From Streptomyces sp. HNM0575 (GTDB taxonomy: Bacteria > Actinomycetota > Actinomycetes > Streptomycetales > Streptomycetaceae), in assembly GCF_012726265.1 (NCBI RefSeq), contig NZ_JAASAG010000005.1, forward strand, positions 186,001 to 250,000: a stretch of DNA of 64,000 bases, written 5' to 3'. Of the stretch, positions 1 to 8,127 are shown one piece after another (position 1 is the first letter of the stretch; each line of letters opens with the position of its first letter). Below the pieces are notes generated by a model. That model made no database searches. It was not told where the DNA came from and saw nothing but the letters and a program-made list of their open reading frames with translations. Both the position numbers and the translations under genes were made by a program.

Positions 1-488
1 CGGTGCGGCTGACCGTGCATCCCGGCGAGAGCGAGCTGGAGCTGCCGATCCGGTCGACCTCCGAGCCGGACGAGTTGCCCACGCCGCTGTTCGGGGAGCC
101 GGAGGGCGCACCGCCGCTCGCCACCAGCGTGGTCAAGCCCGGTGAGCAGCGCTGGACGGTCTCGCGTGACCTCGTCGGCTACGACTCGGCCCTCGAAGTG
201 GTCAAGGACCTCGGCGTCGTGCACATGGAGGACATCGACCTGGAGGTCACCCGCCGCGCCTGCGAGCGCTACACGTGGACCGGGGACGACTTCGGGTCCG
301 TACGCGGCGAGATCGACTGGGTCATGGGCTTCGCACGGGGCGACTGGAACGTGCACGCCACGACGCACACCGTGCTGACCTCCGACGTGGAGAACTTCTA
401 CGTGCACGCCACCATGGACGCCTACGAGGACAACCACCGGGTCCGGTCGCGCAATTGGGACTGGACGATCCCAAGGGACTGTGTCTGA
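1..488 (+). CDS. CocE/NonD (peptidase S15)-family hydrolase, C-terminal fragment
   Basis: Only the last 160 or so residues lie in the window; the frame is open to the left edge, so the true start is upstream. The fragment resembles the C-terminal beta-rich domain of Streptomyces CocE/NonD hydrolases, which are serine hydrolases acting on esters or Xaa-Pro peptides. The ending, with NWDWTIPRDCV close to the terminus, is typical of that group. The alpha/beta-hydrolase catalytic part is not present here, so substrate and activity cannot be judged. About 200 bp without a gene separate it from a convergent secreted-protein gene. Confidence 0.65.
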   Translation, partial: VRLTVHPGESELELPIRSTSEPDELPTPLFGEPEGAPPLATSVVKPGEQRWTVSRDLVGYDSALEVVKDLGVVHMEDIDLEVTRRACERYTWTGDDFGSVRGEIDWVMGFARGDWNVHATTHTVLTSDVENFYVHATMDAYEDNHRVRSRNWDWTIPRDCV

Positions 489-693
489 GGCGGACTTGTC
501 CGAAGGGACGGTCTCCGGTCTCTGAACCGGACGGTCTCCGGACGGGACGGTCTCCGGACAGGGCACGCGGGTGCCGTGCGTCCCGACGGGGCGGCTGCCG
601 GGCCGCCCCGTCCTCGTACGCAGGCGCCTCTGCTCACTCAGGTGCCCGGCTGCTCGGTGCTTCAGTTGCCGAGTTGCTCTGTCGCCCTGTGCC

Positions 694-1164
694 TCAGAAG
701 GTGAACGGGCCCGGCGACTGGGCCGAGGTGGCGGTGCAGTTCACCGTGATGGTTCCGAAGATCACGATCTTCACGGACTTCGCCTCCAGGACGTCGCCCG
801 CGGCGACGGTCCCGTCCAGCGGGCCGGAGTTGACGTCGTCACCGGCCGACATGGCCGGGTTGGACTTGCCCGTGAAGGTCGTGGTGTCGCTGCCGTTCTT
901 CGAGAGCGTCAGCGTGGTCTCGACCGATCCCGCGTCCACGTCGATCGGCGCCTTCACCGCCGAGGAGGAGAGCGTGATGGTCGCGGCCGTGCCGTCCTGC
1001 GTGGCGGTGAGCTTCGCCTCGCCGGAGCCGGCGCTGCCGCAGTCGGCCGAGACGGTGGCCGTCGTGGGGTCGACCGCGCTGGCGGTCGGGGCGAACGCCA
1101 GCGCGCCCGTCGCCAGTACCGCCGTGCCCAGAGCTGTTCCCAACGCTGATCTGCTGCGTCCCAT
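694..1164 (-). CDS. small secreted protein of unknown function
   Basis: A 156-residue protein with a clear Sec signal peptide: a short basic start, a hydrophobic Ala/Leu stretch at about residues 8-24, and a likely AXA-type cleavage after ASA near residue 30. The mature part is rich in Thr, Ser, Ala and Val, has two cysteines (one near the new N-terminus, one near the C-terminus) and alternating Thr/Val stretches that suggest a beta-sandwich. I recognise no enzyme motif. GGAAG lies just upstream of the ATG as ribosome binding site. It is transcribed toward the neighbouring hydrolase gene and appears monocistronic. A cell-surface or extracellular structural role is possible but not shown. Confidence 0.75.
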   Translation of the reverse strand: MGRSRSALGTALGTAVLATGALAFAPTASAVDPTTATVSADCGSAGSGEAKLTATQDGTAATITLSSSAVKAPIDVDAGSVETTLTLSKNGSDTTTFTGKSNPAMSAGDDVNSGPLDGTVAAGDVLEAKSVKIVIFGTITVNCTATSAQSPGPFTF

Positions 1165-1716
1165 GGAAGTGCCTTCCGGTTGTGGGGGAGTTGCATGACC
1201 ACCGCAGTCGTCGCGTCACGTCTGACGCGGGGGACGGTGTGGGGGTGCCGTTGCGTGCCGCGGTCTCCAGGAGCGCGCACGGTCCGCGGCTCAGGCCGCA
1301 CTCCGGGGCACCGCGGTGTCTGGCTTGCAGGTCAGTCACGCGATGCCTAATTGATGCGCCTGATGCGGTTGAACGCAAGACCGCCTGGGGCGATTTCGAG
1401 CCATCCCCGGATCCGGGAAACGGGCATTCGCGGCACGTAGCCGGAACCGTTCCGTCCGATCTGGAGCCGCTATATCCCGATGCGCCCCCGCCGCTCCTCA
1501 TGGATTGTCCAAGTCCAAGTAAAAATCGCCGGACACGGCCCCTTGATGATCGCGTTGCAGGCGTTCCGCAGGGGATTCGCCGCGGTCGTTCCGACGGCAT
1601 GACCGGCGTGACCGGCATGACCCGGCATGCGGATTCGCCGGCGCACCGGCGAATCCCGCCGGGCCGAATCGCCCCGGACGAATCGTCAATGGCAATCGCG
1701 TGGTTGAGGGGTTTGC
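1165..1716. other. intergenic region between divergent secreted-protein and P450 genes
   Basis: About 550 bp between two divergently transcribed genes. Open frames here have no recognisable family and overlap the flanking real genes in other frames. It must hold both promoters, but I see no convincing operator. A slightly A/T-richer patch lies around 1340-1380 and another around 1500-1550. Confidence 0.4.
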
Positions 1717-2937
1717 GTGAGTGGAGTCTCGCCGCTGTCGGATCCGCGTATCGTCTCCGATCCGTATCCCGTGTACGCGGATCTCGTGGAGTCCGAGCCG
1801 GTGCACTGGTGGGAGGAGATGGGCGCCTGGGCCGTGCTGAGATACGCCGACTGTGCGGGCGCTCTCACCGATCCCAGGCTCATGGCCGACCGGATGGCGC
1901 AGGTTCTCGGCATCAGATTTCCGGGACGCTCGCTGCCTCCCGAGAACATCTACCACCGGTTCACCGGCAACGTGATGATGTATACGGACCCGCCGCTCCA
2001 CGACGCGCTGAGAAGGGCCACGCGTTCCGCATTCAGCGGCGGGGCGCACCGGCATTACAGCCGGGTCATCGAAGAGGTCGCGCGAGATCTGGTCGCGACG
2101 ATTCCGGATGGGACGGCGGAGATCGACGCCGTTCCCGCGCTGGCAGCCGAACTTCCCGTGCGGGCCGCCGTGCGCGCCTTCGGGGTCCCGGAGGAGGACC
2201 TCGGCTTCGTCGTGCCGCGGGTCGACATGCTGATGACGTACTGGTCGGGACCGCTGGACCAGCCGCTGGAGCTGGACCGTCTGCTGGAGGCGCTGACGGA
2301 GCTGCACACCTACTCGCAGGAACTGGTGCGGGGAGACCGCGGTGAAGTCGTCCCCGAGACCGTCATCGCACGTCTCGCGGAGGCCCCGGACCAGGACGCC
2401 GAATGCACGCCGGAACAGGCGGTGCACCAACTCGTGCTGCTGCTCATCGCGTTGTTCGCGCCGACCACACCGGGGTCCGCGAGCAGCGGAATGCTGTCCT
2501 TCGCGAGGAATCCCGAACAGGCCGGGCGGTTCGTCTCGGACCCGGAGTGCGCCGGCAACGTCGCCGACGAAGTGGTGCGTTACAACGCGTCGAACCAGTT
2601 CACGTGGCGCATCGCCTCGGAGGACGTCGAGATGAGCGGTGTACGGATCGAGAAGGGGCAGAGCGTGGCCCTTTTCCTCGGCGCCGCGAACCGGGATCCG
2701 GAGGTCTTCGAGCGGCCCGGCGCATTCGACCTCGCCCGCCGGAACAGCGGCCGTCATCTCTCGTTCGGGCTCGGACCGCACTCGTGTCTCGGGAGGCAGA
2801 TCGCGAGCCTCGAACTCAAGTGGTTCTTCGCGGCGTTGCTCGCTCGATTCCCGAGGATCCGGCCCGCGGGCGAACCGGAATGGAATCCGAACCTGGAATT
2901 CCGCTCGCTGCGCTCACTTCCCATCGCCCTCGGCTGA
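1717..2937 (+). CDS. cytochrome P450 with atypical I-helix
   Basis: A 406-residue bacterial class P450, soluble and normal in length. The K-helix ExxR motif is E285-V-V-R288, and the haem loop FGLGPHSCLG places the axial thiolate at Cys357. The I-helix, where most P450s have A/G-G-x-D/E-T-T, reads LFAPTT here: the threonines remain but the acidic residue that helps deliver protons to the bound oxygen is proline. GTG 1717 was chosen because TGAGGGG precedes it at good spacing. No ferredoxin, reductase or biosynthetic partner is adjacent, so the substrate is unknown. The altered motif suggests either unusual oxygen activation (substrate-assisted, or peroxygenase-like) or an enzyme that catalyses a rearrangement. 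Confidence 0.92.
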   Translation: MSGVSPLSDPRIVSDPYPVYADLVESEPVHWWEEMGAWAVLRYADCAGALTDPRLMADRMAQVLGIRFPGRSLPPENIYHRFTGNVMMYTDPPLHDALRRATRSAFSGGAHRHYSRVIEEVARDLVATIPDGTAEIDAVPALAAELPVRAAVRAFGVPEEDLGFVVPRVDMLMTYWSGPLDQPLELDRLLEALTELHTYSQELVRGDRGEVVPETVIARLAEAPDQDAECTPEQAVHQLVLLLIALFAPTTPGSASSGMLSFARNPEQAGRFVSDPECAGNVADEVVRYNASNQFTWRIASEDVEMSGVRIEKGQSVALFLGAANRDPEVFERPGAFDLARRNSGRHLSFGLGPHSCLGRQIASLELKWFFAALLARFPRIRPAGEPEWNPNLEFRSLRSLPIALG

Positions 2938-3249
2938 GGGACCGGCCGGGCGAGAGCCGTGCCCGCCATCGTTTCCCGCTCCCGGGCTCCCTCGTGACCT
3001 GCCGTGCGGCGACCGTCGTGGACTGCCGCGCGCAGTCGGCCGGTTCACGACGGTGACGACCCCGCGGCGCGTGAACCGATCGCGGCCCGGGGCCGGTTCG
3101 GAGCGGGTAGAACATGTCGCCACTACCGATCGGTAGCCGGAACTTTCCCCGCGGTCCATGATGAGACGCGAACATGACACCGACCGTTCGCCGGCCGGTG
3201 ATCGGCCCAGCCACCCCATGTCGACTCTGCGACTCAGGAGTTACCCCCC
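2938..3249. other. intergenic region upstream of the HAD phosphatase
   Basis: About 310 bp with no gene. It contains the perfect palindrome at 3123-3136 and a ribosome binding site (AGGAG) just before the phosphatase start. The rest shows nothing I can assign. Confidence 0.5.
3123..3136. promoter_or_regulatory. perfect 14-bp palindrome, candidate operator
   Basis: CTACCGATCGGTAG reads identically on both strands and lies 114 bp before the phosphatase ATG. ACCGATCGGT-type cores are common targets of TetR-like dimers. Neither flanking gene is a regulator, so the binding protein would be encoded elsewhere. Confidence 0.4.
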
Positions 3250-4029
3250 ATGCATGGACGTAAATGGACGACGCGGATCGCGGTATCCGTCGCGGGCGCG
3301 ACCGCGGCCACGGTGACCGTGGTCGGCGTGCCCGCCATCGCCACCCCCTCGGAGCCGGCCGCGGCCGCCGGCAAGTCCGCCCCGACGGCCGACGAGCAGC
3401 CCGCGCACGGCACTTCGGCCGCTGCCCCGGCCGAGCGCGAAGCCGCCTCCAAGGCAGACTCCAAGGCCGACTCCGAGGCCGCGCCCAAGGTCGCGTCCCG
3501 GCACTCGGCCGACCGTCACGGCGTGCTCGCGGACGTCGACTACGACACCTGGAAGCGCGATGTGAGCGCCGTGACGGACAAGGCCCGCCCGTACCTGGAG
3601 AAGCGCATCTCCCAGGGCTCCGGCGAGAAGATGGCGGTCGTCTTCGACATCGACAACACCGTGCTGGAGACGGCCTTCCACCCCATCTGGGAGCTGCCGA
3701 CCCCGGCCGTCCAGCAGACCCTGGACCTGGCCCGTTACGCCGATTCCCGCGGCGTGGCCGTCTACTTCGTCACCGCGCGCCCCGGCATCATCTCCTCGCT
3801 CACCAAGGACAACCTGGAGAAGGACGGCTTCCCGATCTCCGGTCTGTACGTACGGGACCTGCCCGACATCTTCGAAGAGGTCGCCAAGTACAAGACGGCC
3901 AAGCGCGCCGAGATCGAGGACGAGGGCTACAAGATCATCGCGAACATCGGCAACTCCCCGACCGACATGGTCGGCGGGCACGCGGAGGAGACCTTCAAAC
4001 TGCCGGACTACGACGGCAAGTTGGACTGA
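3250..4029 (+). CDS. secreted HAD-superfamily acid phosphatase
   Basis: A 259-residue protein with a signal peptide (basic start, hydrophobic stretch to about residue 30), an Ala/Lys/Glu-rich linker to about residue 90, then a HAD phosphatase domain. Motif I is VVFDIDNTV with nucleophile Asp133 and acid/base Asp135; motif II corresponds to YFVTARPG; motif III/IV falls near GNSPTDMVGG. This is the pattern of the class B/plant-type acid phosphatase group, which removes phosphate from small organic phosphates outside the membrane. It is probably a single-gene unit: AGGAG precedes the ATG and a strong hairpin follows. The preferred phosphomonoester cannot be inferred. Confidence 0.88.
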   Translation: MHGRKWTTRIAVSVAGATAATVTVVGVPAIATPSEPAAAAGKSAPTADEQPAHGTSAAAPAEREAASKADSKADSEAAPKVASRHSADRHGVLADVDYDTWKRDVSAVTDKARPYLEKRISQGSGEKMAVVFDIDNTVLETAFHPIWELPTPAVQQTLDLARYADSRGVAVYFVTARPGIISSLTKDNLEKDGFPISGLYVRDLPDIFEEVAKYKTAKRAEIEDEGYKIIANIGNSPTDMVGGHAEETFKLPDYDGKLD

Positions 4030-4137
4030 GCGAGCCGGACCGCCCGGCCCGGGCCCGGCGCCCGGCCCGGGGGCCTGGGGTGCTGATCCCGGGCCTTTCC
4101 GACCATGGGCCCGGGGCGGTGCACGGGCGCTCATGAC

Positions 4138-4184
4138 GCCGCCGTCCCTTCCCCGGAGCACGCGAGCCGGGGAAGGACGGCGGG
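4138..4184. terminator. bidirectional hairpin terminator
   Basis: The inverted arms GCCGTCCCTTCCCCGG (4141-4156) and CCGGGGAAGGACGGC (4167-4181) pair with a single bulged base around a 10-nt loop. The hairpin lies between convergent genes, as expected for a shared terminator, without a clear U tract. Confidence 0.65.
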
Positions 4185-4255
4185 CACCCTGCCGACGGGC
4201 GGGCCGGCGGTCGCCGCCACCGGCCGCCGCCTCGTTCAATGCGCGGAGCGCTCCG

Positions 4256-4981
4256 TCAACCCGCCTTCTCCTCCACCGAGTTGCGCAGCTGCCGGGGTGT
4301 CAGCCCGTCCCGTCCGCTGACGGCCAGCCGCTTTCCGTCGAGGAGGACCACCGGCGGACCCGGTCGGCCCGAGTGGGCGTAGGCGGTGTTCATGCGGTCG
4401 GCCCGGCCCGACTGGAGGCCGTGGCGCACGCATGTCTCGAACTCCCGGACCGTCAGGCCCTGAACCTTCGCGGCCAGGCGGAGCAGGTGCTCCCGCGAGG
4501 CGAAGGAGTCCTCGCGCTCCGGCGGCTGATCTCCGTAGAGGACCTTCCGGTACGCCGCGAACTCGTGCTCGTCGAGGGCGCAGAGCGCCGCCTCCGCCGC
4601 GCGGTGGGAGCCGTGGCCGCCCCGCGTGTCGTCGACGTGTGCGACGAGGTGGTGCTCGGTCCTGAGCTTGCCGGAGCGTTGCAGTTCCTCGACGGTCCTG
4701 CCGAAGCGCTCCTCGAACCGGCGGCAGCCGGGGCAGCGGAAGTCCTCGTAGACGGTGAGGGTCGCGCGTGCGTGTTCCGGGCCCGTGGTGACCGACCGCT
4801 CCTGGGTCGTCTCGCTGCCGCCCTCGCCCGTGACGGCCGTGGCGATGCCGGCCAGCGTGCCGACGCCCACGACGAACACCGCGAGGCCCGTCAGCTTGAG
4901 GGTGCGCAGGCGCCGGTTGTCCTGCCGGGCGAGTTCCCGCTGCACGCGAAGCTCTTCGCGGTCGGCCCCGTCGTCTCCCAC
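4256..4981 (-). CDS. membrane-anchored DsbA-like thioredoxin-fold protein
   Basis: A protein of 241 residues from GTG 4981. That start was chosen because AGGAG sits 6 nt upstream; an in-frame ATG at 5080 lacks such a site and would add a disordered tail. Order: a short charged cytoplasmic segment, one transmembrane helix at about residues 30-50, then an extracytoplasmic thioredoxin fold with the active site C83-P-G-C86 in the setting YEDFRCPGC. The DsbA-type helical insert follows and a cis-proline region lies near PGPPVVLLDG. This matches actinobacterial DsbA/BdbD-like disulfide oxidoreductases that oxidise or isomerise cysteines in exported proteins. No DsbB or VKOR partner is nearby. Confidence 0.88.
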   Translation of the reverse strand: MGDDGADREELRVQRELARQDNRRLRTLKLTGLAVFVVGVGTLAGIATAVTGEGGSETTQERSVTTGPEHARATLTVYEDFRCPGCRRFEERFGRTVEELQRSGKLRTEHHLVAHVDDTRGGHGSHRAAEAALCALDEHEFAAYRKVLYGDQPPEREDSFASREHLLRLAAKVQGLTVREFETCVRHGLQSGRADRMNTAYAHSGRPGPPVVLLDGKRLAVSGRDGLTPRQLRNSVEEKAG

Positions 4982-5199
4982 ACGCTTCTCCTGACTCCCG
5001 GCGGTCACGGCGATCCAGGCGCTCGGCGCGCTCACCGCGCGCGGCCGCCCCGCCGGGTCCCCTCGCCGCGAGGCCTTCACACGCGGTGTCAGCCCCTGGC
5101 GCCGGACGATCCGGAGCAGTCGGCAAGCGGTCGAGTCCGGTCGGCGGCCCCACGAAAAATCAGCGTTAACTCATGGGCCCACCCCTTGCCAAGCAGAGT

Positions 5200-5217
5200 T
5201 AGTACGTGTTCGGATTA
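5200..5217. promoter_or_regulatory. candidate NicR-type operator, copy 1
   Basis: TAGTACGTGTTCGGATTA occurs here and, identically, at 17441-17458 upstream of nicE. It is an imperfect palindrome (TAnTnCG and its mirror, 10 of 18 positions symmetric), as expected of a MarR-dimer site. Its placement before both transcription units of the same pathway supports an operator role. Confidence 0.65.
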
Positions 5218-5339
5218 GTTTCACCAGGTGCGCAGGACCGCCGTGTTTCCGCTGGTCAGAGCCTGCGCGGCGGGCCGTTCCGGCCTGCGCTCCCGACATC
5301 AGAACGCCGCGGTGAAGCCCGGTGAGGGGCGCCGTACGA

Positions 5340-5555
5340 GCCCCTTACGGGCGGGCGACGAAGCCCCGCAGACGCAGGCCCAAGAGCCGAAGGCCCGACG
5401 GCCCAGGCTCTGAAGACCAGGCCCCGAAACCGAGCCCCGAAACCGGCCCCGCAGACGCAGGCCCCGCAAGACAGGCTCCGAAACCCAGGTCCCGCAAACC
5501 AGGCCCCCAGACGCAGCCCCGCAGCCGAAGCCCCGCAGCCGAAGCGAAGACCCCT
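5340..5555 (+). repeat. degenerate T-poor repeats in the nicX leader
   Basis: Loose repeats of motifs such as CCCCGCAGACGCAG, CCCCGAAACC and CCCCGCAGCCGAAG run for about 200 bp directly before the nicX ribosome binding site. Thymine is very rare on the coding strand. If transcription starts near the 5200 site, the mRNA would have a uridine-poor, weakly structured leader. Confidence 0.55.
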
Positions 5556-5566
5556 GGAGGACATCC

Positions 5567-6646
5567 ATGTTCGATCTGTCGTCCGTCGACCTGCTCGACG
5601 CGTTCACCCGTGAACTGGAGCTGTGCAAGGTCACGGAGGGGGAGCACGTCGTCGTGCTCTCCGAGCCCGGCAGCCGCGGTGATTACGTCGCCGCCGCCTT
5701 CGGCGCGGCGAAGTCCCTGGGGGCCCGCGTCATATCCGCCACCGTCCCCGGCGGCAGCGCCGCCCCCATGGACAGCACACACACCGGTGCCGGCCCCGGC
5801 CTTTCGTCGGTACTCGACGACACGGCCGCCCAGGACCTGCTGAAGTCCGCGGACCTCGTCGTCGACCTCACGCAGGAGGGCTTCATCCACGCCCCCGTAC
5901 AGCAGGAGGTCCTCAAGGCGGGCACCCGCATCATCTTCGTCTGCGACGCCCCCGACGTCCTCATGCGCAACCTGCCGCAGGCGGGCGACAAGGACCGGGT
6001 CCTCGCGGGCTCCGCGCTGCTGGCACGCTCGGAGGTCATGCGGGTCACCTCGGACGCCGGGACGGATCTGACCGTGCAGCTCAAGGGCGCCCGCCCGGAG
6101 TTCCAGGTCGGCTTCGCCGACGACCCGGGCCGCTGGGACCACTGGCCCAGCACGATGGTGCTGTGCTGGCCGGAGTTCTCCGACGGGCAGCTGGTGCTGG
6201 CGGAGGGCGACATCCTGCTGCCGTTCAAGGAGTACGTCCGCGAGCCCGTCACCCTGCACGTCGCCGACGGCCACATCGAGAAGATCTCCGGAGGCGCTGA
6301 GGCGAAGCTCCTCGACACCTTCTTCGACGACGCCGACGACCGCTGGGGCCGCAGCCTCTCCCACATGGGGTGGGGCCTGATGAAGAGCGCCGACTGGTTC
6401 GCCACCGCCCTGTACGGCAAGAGCGACCTGATGGGCATGGACGCCCGCGCCTTCGCGGGCAACTTCCTCTGGTCGACGGGGCCGCACCCCGTGCTGGGCC
6501 GCGAGTCCTACGCCCACGTGGACATCGCCATGCGCGGCTGCACCGTCTCCGTGGACGGCACCGACGTCGTCGTGAACGGCGAGCTGACCGAAACCGAGGC
6601 CGGGGCCGGGACCGGAGCCGGGACCGGAGCCGAGCCCGGCAGCTGA
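5567..6646 (+). CDS. nicX: 2,5-dihydroxypyridine 5,6-dioxygenase (NicX-like)
   Basis: A 359-residue protein of the M29-peptidase-like fold that includes NicX, the Fe(II) extradiol-type enzyme converting 2,5-dihydroxypyridine plus O2 to N-formylmaleamate. The Pseudomonas putida enzyme binds iron through two His and one Asp near residues 265, 318 and 320; here His266 (SHMGWGL), His317 and Asp319 (AHVDIAM) fall at matching places. The C-terminal 15 residues are a Gly/Ala/Thr repeat absent from the core enzyme. GGAGG lies before the ATG. It is the first gene of the unit that continues with nicC. An aminopeptidase role is less likely because the neighbours encode the remaining nicotinate steps. 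Confidence 0.88.
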   Translation: MFDLSSVDLLDAFTRELELCKVTEGEHVVVLSEPGSRGDYVAAAFGAAKSLGARVISATVPGGSAAPMDSTHTGAGPGLSSVLDDTAAQDLLKSADLVVDLTQEGFIHAPVQQEVLKAGTRIIFVCDAPDVLMRNLPQAGDKDRVLAGSALLARSEVMRVTSDAGTDLTVQLKGARPEFQVGFADDPGRWDHWPSTMVLCWPEFSDGQLVLAEGDILLPFKEYVREPVTLHVADGHIEKISGGAEAKLLDTFFDDADDRWGRSLSHMGWGLMKSADWFATALYGKSDLMGMDARAFAGNFLWSTGPHPVLGRESYAHVDIAMRGCTVSVDGTDVVVNGELTETEAGAGTGAGTGAEPGS

Positions 6647-6737
6647 GGAGGCTCAGCCGTCCGGCCGTCCGGCCCCCGGAGACAGCGGCCGCCCGCCGCC
6701 CCCGCACCCCTCGTCCATCCCTCGCCCAGGAGGAGCC

Positions 6738-8006
6738 TTGGCGCCCAGCCAGTCTTTCGAAGTCACCGTCGTAGGCGGTGGATTGGGCGGTGTGACCGCC
6801 GCGCTCGCCCTGCGCCAGCGGGGCATCAGGGTCACCGTCCTGGAACAGGCCCCCGAGCTGGGGGAGGTGGGAGCCGGCATCCAGACGGCGCCAAACGCCA
6901 GCCGGGTCCTGCTCTCCCTCGGGCTGCGCCCGCAGCTGGAGGCCATACACACCGAGCCGCAGGACCAGGTGCGGCGCAGGTGGAAGGACGGCAGCGTGGT
7001 CGCACTGACCAGGCTGGGCCAGTTCTGCAAGGACAACTACAACGCCCCGTACTGGCACTACCACCGCGCCGATCTGCACCGCGTGATCCTGGACGCCTGC
7101 GTCGACCCGGACGGGCCCGGTCCTGTGGTGACCCTGCACACCGGCACCCAGGTCACCGGCCTGGACCGCAGCGACCCCGGCCGCCCGGCGGCGCTCACCG
7201 CCGACGGCTGCCGCCACGAGGGCGACGCCCTCATCGGCGCGGACGGCATCCGCTCACGGGTGCGCGACGAGATGGGCGCCGACGACACCCTGCTCTTCTC
7301 CGGCGAGATGGCCTTCCGCGCGCTCGTACCCGGCGACCTGATCGCCGCGGACCCGGCCACGAGATGGCTTGTTGACCGCTACCAGAGCACCATCTGGTAC
7401 GGACCCGGCCGGCACCTCGTGCACTACATGATCCGCCGCGGCGAATACCTCAACGTCGTCGCCTGCGTACCCTGCACCGACGAGGTCGCCGAGAAGTGGG
7501 TGGTGCCCTCCAGCGCGCAGGAACTGGCCGACGCCTTCCCCGGCTGGGACGACAGGGTCCCGGCCATGCTCTCCAAGGCAAAGGAGGACGTGTCCTGCTT
7601 CGCCCTCTACCACCGGCGTCCCGACCCGGTGTGGATGGACGAGAACGTGGCGCTGCTGGGCGACGCCTGCCACGCGATGCTTCCCTACCAGGCACAAGGC
7701 GCCTCACAGGCCATGGAGGACGCCGCCGTGCTCGCGGAGGAACTGGGCGCCGTCAACGCCGACGGCATCCGGGCGGCCCTGCGCCGCTATGTCGACCGGC
7801 GTGCCAGGCACGCCGGCATGGTGCAGCAGGCCTCGCTGCGCAACAAGACCTTCTACCACTTCCCCGACGGACCCGAGCAGCGCGAACGCGACGCGAAACT
7901 GCGGCACTTCGACGGGGAGTCCGACGTCTCCTACGACTGGCTGTGGAGCGGGACCCCGCTCAACGACCCCGACCTCGGGGCCTTCTCGTACCAATTCTCC
8001 CGGTGA
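6738..8006 (+). CDS. nicC: FAD monooxygenase, 6-hydroxynicotinate 3-monooxygenase (NicC-like)
   Basis: A 422-residue single-component flavin hydroxylase. The N-terminal dinucleotide motif VVGGGLGGVTAALAL (from residue 10), the middle DALIGADGIRSRVR segment and the GDACHAMLPYQAQGA FAD-phosphate motif are all present, as is YWHYHRADLH, typical of salicylate/hydroxynicotinate hydroxylases. NicC performs NADH-dependent decarboxylating hydroxylation of 6-hydroxynicotinate to 2,5-dihydroxypyridine, which is exactly the NicX substrate encoded just upstream. The start is TTG 6738, supported by AGGAGG at good distance. A 3-hydroxybenzoate 6-hydroxylase is the main alternative by sequence alone; the gene context favours NicC. 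Confidence 0.85.
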   Translation: MAPSQSFEVTVVGGGLGGVTAALALRQRGIRVTVLEQAPELGEVGAGIQTAPNASRVLLSLGLRPQLEAIHTEPQDQVRRRWKDGSVVALTRLGQFCKDNYNAPYWHYHRADLHRVILDACVDPDGPGPVVTLHTGTQVTGLDRSDPGRPAALTADGCRHEGDALIGADGIRSRVRDEMGADDTLLFSGEMAFRALVPGDLIAADPATRWLVDRYQSTIWYGPGRHLVHYMIRRGEYLNVVACVPCTDEVAEKWVVPSSAQELADAFPGWDDRVPAMLSKAKEDVSCFALYHRRPDPVWMDENVALLGDACHAMLPYQAQGASQAMEDAAVLAEELGAVNADGIRAALRRYVDRRARHAGMVQQASLRNKTFYHFPDGPEQRERDAKLRHFDGESDVSYDWLWSGTPLNDPDLGAFSYQFSR

Positions 8007-8127
8007 GCCGCGCGGGCGCGTCGATGCGGCGTCCCCGCTGACAGCGAGCGAACCGGCGCCGGCGTCGTCGCCCGTACGACGCGCATGAGAGCACATACCG
8101 AACCTGAAGCGAACCGTGGAGCGAACC

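Larger units (their letters stand above)
4982..5566. other. intergenic region upstream of nicX
   Basis: About 585 bp. It holds the start region of the divergent thioredoxin gene, the 18-bp operator-like site at 5200-5217, and a long T-poor repetitive stretch before the nicX ribosome binding site (GGAGG at about 5555). Open frames in the repetitive stretch are low in complexity and not gene-like. Confidence 0.5.

Noticed and set aside
1498..2781. 427-residue minus-strand frame opposite the P450
   Set aside because: The plus-strand P450 has the haem and ExxR motifs; the antisense frame has none and lacks a ribosome binding site.
4079..4105. second terminator in the GC-rich stretch just after the phosphatase stop
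   Set aside because: The G/C-rich inverted words there are short and ambiguous; the hairpin at 4138-4184 is far stronger.
5567..6646. nicX as an M29 leucyl aminopeptidase
   Set aside because: Iron ligands at the positions known for NicX and the surrounding nicotinate genes fit the dioxygenase better.
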